NCBI RefSeq assembly: GCF_035998295.1
Contig: NZ_DASYHS010000212.1
Span: 1 to 6,887, forward strand
Length of the DNA: 6,887 bases
Direction: 5' to 3'
Source of the DNA: DASYHS01 sp035998295
GTDB lineage: Bacteria > Pseudomonadota > Alphaproteobacteria > Azospirillales > Azospirillaceae
A model generated the notes under the pieces. That model was not told the origin of the DNA. It was given only the letters and a program-made list of their open reading frames with translations, and did no database searches. Made by a program: the position numbers and the translations under genes. Shown here in pieces: positions 4,478 to 6,887 of the stretch; the stretch's first letter is position 1; the number at the start of each line of letters is the position of its first letter.

Positions 4478-6178
4478 ATGGCTGAGCACGCCGACCGGAT
4501 CACGCGTGGCCGCAGCACCGGCGGAACCGGCCGCCGGGCTCCGCCTCGTCCGAAGGGGCGGCAGGTCGAGCCGGCAGCGCTGGAGGAGGTCCGAGCACTG
4601 CTCGGCGCCGCGCCGCGCTCGCGCGACTTCCTGCTCGACCACCTGCACCGTCTGCAGGACCGCTTCGGTCATCTGAGCGCGCGGCATCTCGCCGCACTCG
4701 CCCATGAGCTGCGCCTCGCCCAGGCCGAGGTGTTCGAGGTGGCCAGCTTCTACGCCCATTTCGACCTCGTGATGGAAGGCGAGGCCCCGCCGCCGCCGCT
4801 GACGGTCCGGATCTGCGACGGGATCTCGTGCGAGCTCGCGGGTGCGGGCACCCTCGCCGAGGCGGTCGGGGCGGCCGTTCCCTCCGGCGTACGCGTCCTG
4901 CGCGCCCCGTGCATGGGGGCCTGCGACCGGGCGCCGGCCGCCGCCGTCGGCCACCGGAGCATCGCGCCCGCGACGCCGGACATGGTCGCGGCGGCGCTTT
5001 CGGGCGCGCCGGAGGATGCCGTCCCGCCGTCGTCCCTGCTCGCGGCCTATCGTGCGGCGGGCGGCTACCGCCTGCTCGAGGACTGCCTCCAGGGCCGGCG
5101 GACCGCGGAGGACGTGATCGCCATCCTGGAGGACGGGGCGTTGCGCGGCATGGGCGGGGCCGGCTTTCCGACCGGGCGCAAATGGCATTTCGTGCGCTCC
5201 GGCCCGGCGCCGCGGATGATGGCGGTGAACGCGGACGAGGGCGAGCCGGGCACGTTCAAGGACCGGCATTTCCTCCTGACCGACCCCCACCGGGTACTGG
5301 AGGGCATGCTCGTCGCCGCCTGGGCCGTCGGCGCCGGGCAGGTGGTCTTCTACCTGCGCGACGAATACCCGGACTGCCGTGCGGTGCTGGAAAGGGAGCT
5401 GGCGGCCGTCGAGGCGGCCGGGTTGTCGCGGCACGCCTCGGTCCGGCTCGTGCGCGGGGCCGGCGCCTATATCTGCGGCGAGGAATCCGCGATGCTGGAA
5501 AGCATCGAGGGCCGGCGGCCGCTGCCGCGCCACAAGCCGCCGTTCCCGGCCCAGTCGGGCCTGTTCGGCAGGCCGACGCTGATCAACAACGTCGAGACGC
5601 TGTACTGGGTCCGCGACGTCGTCGAGCGCGGCCCGTCCTGGTGGGCGGCCCAGGGCCGCAACGGCGCCAAGGGACTGCGGGCCTATTCCGTCTCGGGCCG
5701 GGTCCGTGAGCCGGGCGTCAAGATCGTCCCGGCCGGGACCACGCTGAACGAGCTGGTCGCCGAGCATTGCGGCGGGATGGCGCAGGGGCATCGCCTCAAG
5801 GCCTATCTGCCCGGCGGGGCGTCGGGCGGGCTGCTGCCGGCCTCGATGGCCGACCTGCCGCTGGACTTCGGCGTCCTGGAGCCGCATGGCTGCTTCGTCG
5901 GTTCGGGGGCGGTGGTCGTGCTGTCGGACCGCGACGATCTCCGGCAGGTCGCGCTGAACCTGCTGCGCTTCTTCGCCGACGAGAGCTGCGGGCAGTGCAC
6001 TCCCTGCCGGGTCGGCACGGAGAAGGCCGTGACGCTGATCGAGAAGGCCCCCGGCGAGCATGCGCTGCTCGAAGACCTGGCGCGCGTCATGACCGACGCG
6101 TCGATCTGCGGCCTGGGACAGGCCGCGATGAACCCGGTGCGGGCGATCCTGCGCCACTTCCCGGAGGCACTGTCATGA
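4478..6178 (+). CDS. NAD-dependent formate dehydrogenase beta subunit (NuoE-NuoF fusion)
   Basis: A 566-residue electron-transfer and NAD-reducing subunit. The N-terminal NuoE/FdsG-like thioredoxin-fold domain (about 35-175) has four [2Fe-2S] cysteines: C113, C118, C145, C149. The NuoF/FdsB-like domain (about 185-566) has the FMN/NADH motifs GMGGAGFPTGRKW (224-236), NADEGEPGTFKDR (251-263) and GAGAYICGEES (327-337), then a [4Fe-4S] site at C504, C507, C510 and C544. It passes electrons from the alpha subunit to NAD+. ATG 4478 is chosen, with AGGA 10 bp upstream; the earlier in-frame ATG at 4352 would add 42 low-complexity residues. The fused form resembles FDH1 beta of Methylobacterium extorquens (fdh1B), whereas fdsG and fdsB are separate in Cupriavidus. 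HoxF of NAD-reducing hydrogenase has the same architecture, but the next gene rules it out. The first 30 residues are basic and probably disordered. Confidence 0.9.
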   Translation: MAEHADRITRGRSTGGTGRRAPPRPKGRQVEPAALEEVRALLGAAPRSRDFLLDHLHRLQDRFGHLSARHLAALAHELRLAQAEVFEVASFYAHFDLVMEGEAPPPPLTVRICDGISCELAGAGTLAEAVGAAVPSGVRVLRAPCMGACDRAPAAAVGHRSIAPATPDMVAAALSGAPEDAVPPSSLLAAYRAAGGYRLLEDCLQGRRTAEDVIAILEDGALRGMGGAGFPTGRKWHFVRSGPAPRMMAVNADEGEPGTFKDRHFLLTDPHRVLEGMLVAAWAVGAGQVVFYLRDEYPDCRAVLERELAAVEAAGLSRHASVRLVRGAGAYICGEESAMLESIEGRRPLPRHKPPFPAQSGLFGRPTLINNVETLYWVRDVVERGPSWWAAQGRNGAKGLRAYSVSGRVREPGVKIVPAGTTLNELVAEHCGGMAQGHRLKAYLPGGASGGLLPASMADLPLDFGVLEPHGCFVGSGAVVVLSDRDDLRQVALNLLRFFADESCGQCTPCRVGTEKAVTLIEKAPGEHALLEDLARVMTDASICGLGQAAMNPVRAILRHFPEALS

Positions 6179-6887
6179 GCAAGGTGTGGTTCCAGCTCGA
6201 CGGCGCCGAGGCCGAGGCGGCGGAGGGCGAGACGATCTGGCAGGTCGCGCGCCGGCGCGGCGTCGAGATCCCGCATCTCTGCCATTCCGCCGAGCCCGAC
6301 TACCGGCCCGACGGCAACTGCCGGGCCTGCATGGTCGAGATCGAGGGCGAGCGGGCGCTCGCCGCCTCCTGCATACGCCGGCCGACCCCGGGCATGCGCG
6401 TCGTCACCGCGAGCGAGCGCGCCCGCACGGCGCGCCGCCTGGTGTTCGAGCTGCTGCAGGCCGATCAGCCCGACGCGGCGGCGTCTCCCGATCCCGGCTC
6501 GCGGTTCCGCCGATGGGCCGACCAGGTCGGGGTGACGGACAGCCGTTTTCCGCCGCGCGCCGCGCGGCCGGAGCCGGACCGCAGCCATCCCGCGATGAGC
6601 GTGCGCCTCGACGCCTGCATCCATTGCACGCTGTGCGTCCGGGCCTGCCGCGAGGTCCAGGTCAACGACGTGATCGGCATGGCCGGGCGCGGTGCGGCGG
6701 AGCGGATCGTCTTCGACATGGGCGACCCGATGGGCGCAAGCACCTGCGTCGCCTGCGGCGAATGCGTGCAGGCCTGCCCGACCGGCGCACTGATGCCGGC
6801 GAGCCTGGTGGACGCGGCGGGCGCGATGGCCGCGCCCCCGGAGCGCGAGGTCGACAGCGTCTGCCCCTATTGCGGCGTCGGCTGCCA
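6175..6887 (+). CDS. Formate dehydrogenase alpha (catalytic) subunit, N-terminal part, cut by window edge
   Basis: The first 237 residues of a molybdopterin oxidoreductase. A NuoG-like [2Fe-2S] domain has C36, C49, C52 and C66. Two ferredoxin-type [4Fe-4S] motifs follow: C148-xx-C151-xx-C154-xxx-C158 and C191-xx-C194-xx-C197-xxx-C201. The last visible residues, CPYCGVGC (230-237), are the [4Fe-4S] ligands at the start of the bis-MGD domain of formate dehydrogenases. That motif separates it from HoxU, which ends at about this length without a molybdopterin domain. The subunit oxidises formate to CO2 and sends electrons to the beta subunit. The start overlaps the beta stop as ATGA, with GGAGG 7 bp upstream, so the two are translationally coupled. 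The metal (Mo or W) and the catalytic Cys or Sec lie beyond the window. Homologues are called fdh1A, fdsA or fdhF; I do not choose among them. Confidence 0.88.
   Translation, partial: MSKVWFQLDGAEAEAAEGETIWQVARRRGVEIPHLCHSAEPDYRPDGNCRACMVEIEGERALAASCIRRPTPGMRVVTASERARTARRLVFELLQADQPDAAASPDPGSRFRRWADQVGVTDSRFPPRAARPEPDRSHPAMSVRLDACIHCTLCVRACREVQVNDVIGMAGRGAAERIVFDMGDPMGASTCVACGECVQACPTGALMPASLVDAAGAMAAPPEREVDSVCPYCGVGC

Noticed and set aside
4436..6157. A 573-codon open frame on the - strand opposite the formate dehydrogenase beta gene
   Set aside because: It is a shadow frame: the + strand encodes all the Fe-S, FMN and NADH motifs, and the - strand translation has no recognisable domain.
4478..6887. 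NAD-reducing hydrogenase HoxF-HoxU
   Set aside because: The fused NuoE-NuoF layout would fit HoxF, but the second protein runs into CPYCGVGC, the entry to a molybdopterin domain, which HoxU lacks.
1..6887. Mobile elements, CRISPR arrays, tRNA or rRNA genes, phage genes
   Set aside because: None is visible: no arrays of spaced repeats, no transposase or integrase motifs and no RNA gene signatures. The gene content and base usage look like uniform chromosomal DNA.

Overview
The window is very GC-rich, has third-codon-position GC bias in every gene, and reads as a chromosomal segment of an alphaproteobacterium. The lineage is inferred from a complete FixL-FixJ-FixK oxygen-signalling cascade and a tungsten/molybdenum-type NAD-linked formate dehydrogenase with a fused beta subunit, as in Methylobacterium and some Rhodospirillales. 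I cannot name the genus.

Layout. (1) At the left edge, on the + strand, is an intact NQO1/MdaB/KefF-like flavin quinone reductase (8-739). (2) Four genes on the - strand follow, in transcription order from right to left: a FixL-type PAS-PAS histidine kinase (4295-2757), a FixJ response regulator (2767-2147, overlapping fixL by 11 bp), a stand-alone receiver protein with a GTG start (2006-1611), and a FixK-type Crp/Fnr regulator (1505-744). From memory, Bradyrhizobium diazoefficiens has the same order: fixL, fixJ, single-domain receiver, fixK2. (3) On the + strand, divergent from fixL across about 180 bp, an NAD-linked formate dehydrogenase operon begins. It has a fused NuoE-NuoF-like beta subunit (4478-6178) and, overlapping by ATGA, the start of the catalytic alpha subunit (6175 to the window edge).

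How it works together (inference). FixL senses O2 with heme PAS domains and phosphorylates FixJ under low oxygen. FixJ-P then acts on two paired TACGT-type sites visible here, one before fixK (1597-1618) and one before the stand-alone receiver (2085-2105). A FixK/FNR-like box (2114-2127) next to the second site suggests that FixK feeds back on the receiver gene, which could be a phosphate sink or brake on the cascade. The formate dehydrogenase next door would supply NADH from formate; no FixJ or FixK site was found in its upstream region.

The most unusual point is that both PAS domains of the FixL protein carry the heme-histidine signature. In the classical rhizobial FixL only one heme-PAS domain is present. 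No wholly unknown system was found; what is new here is the variation on the FixLJ theme.
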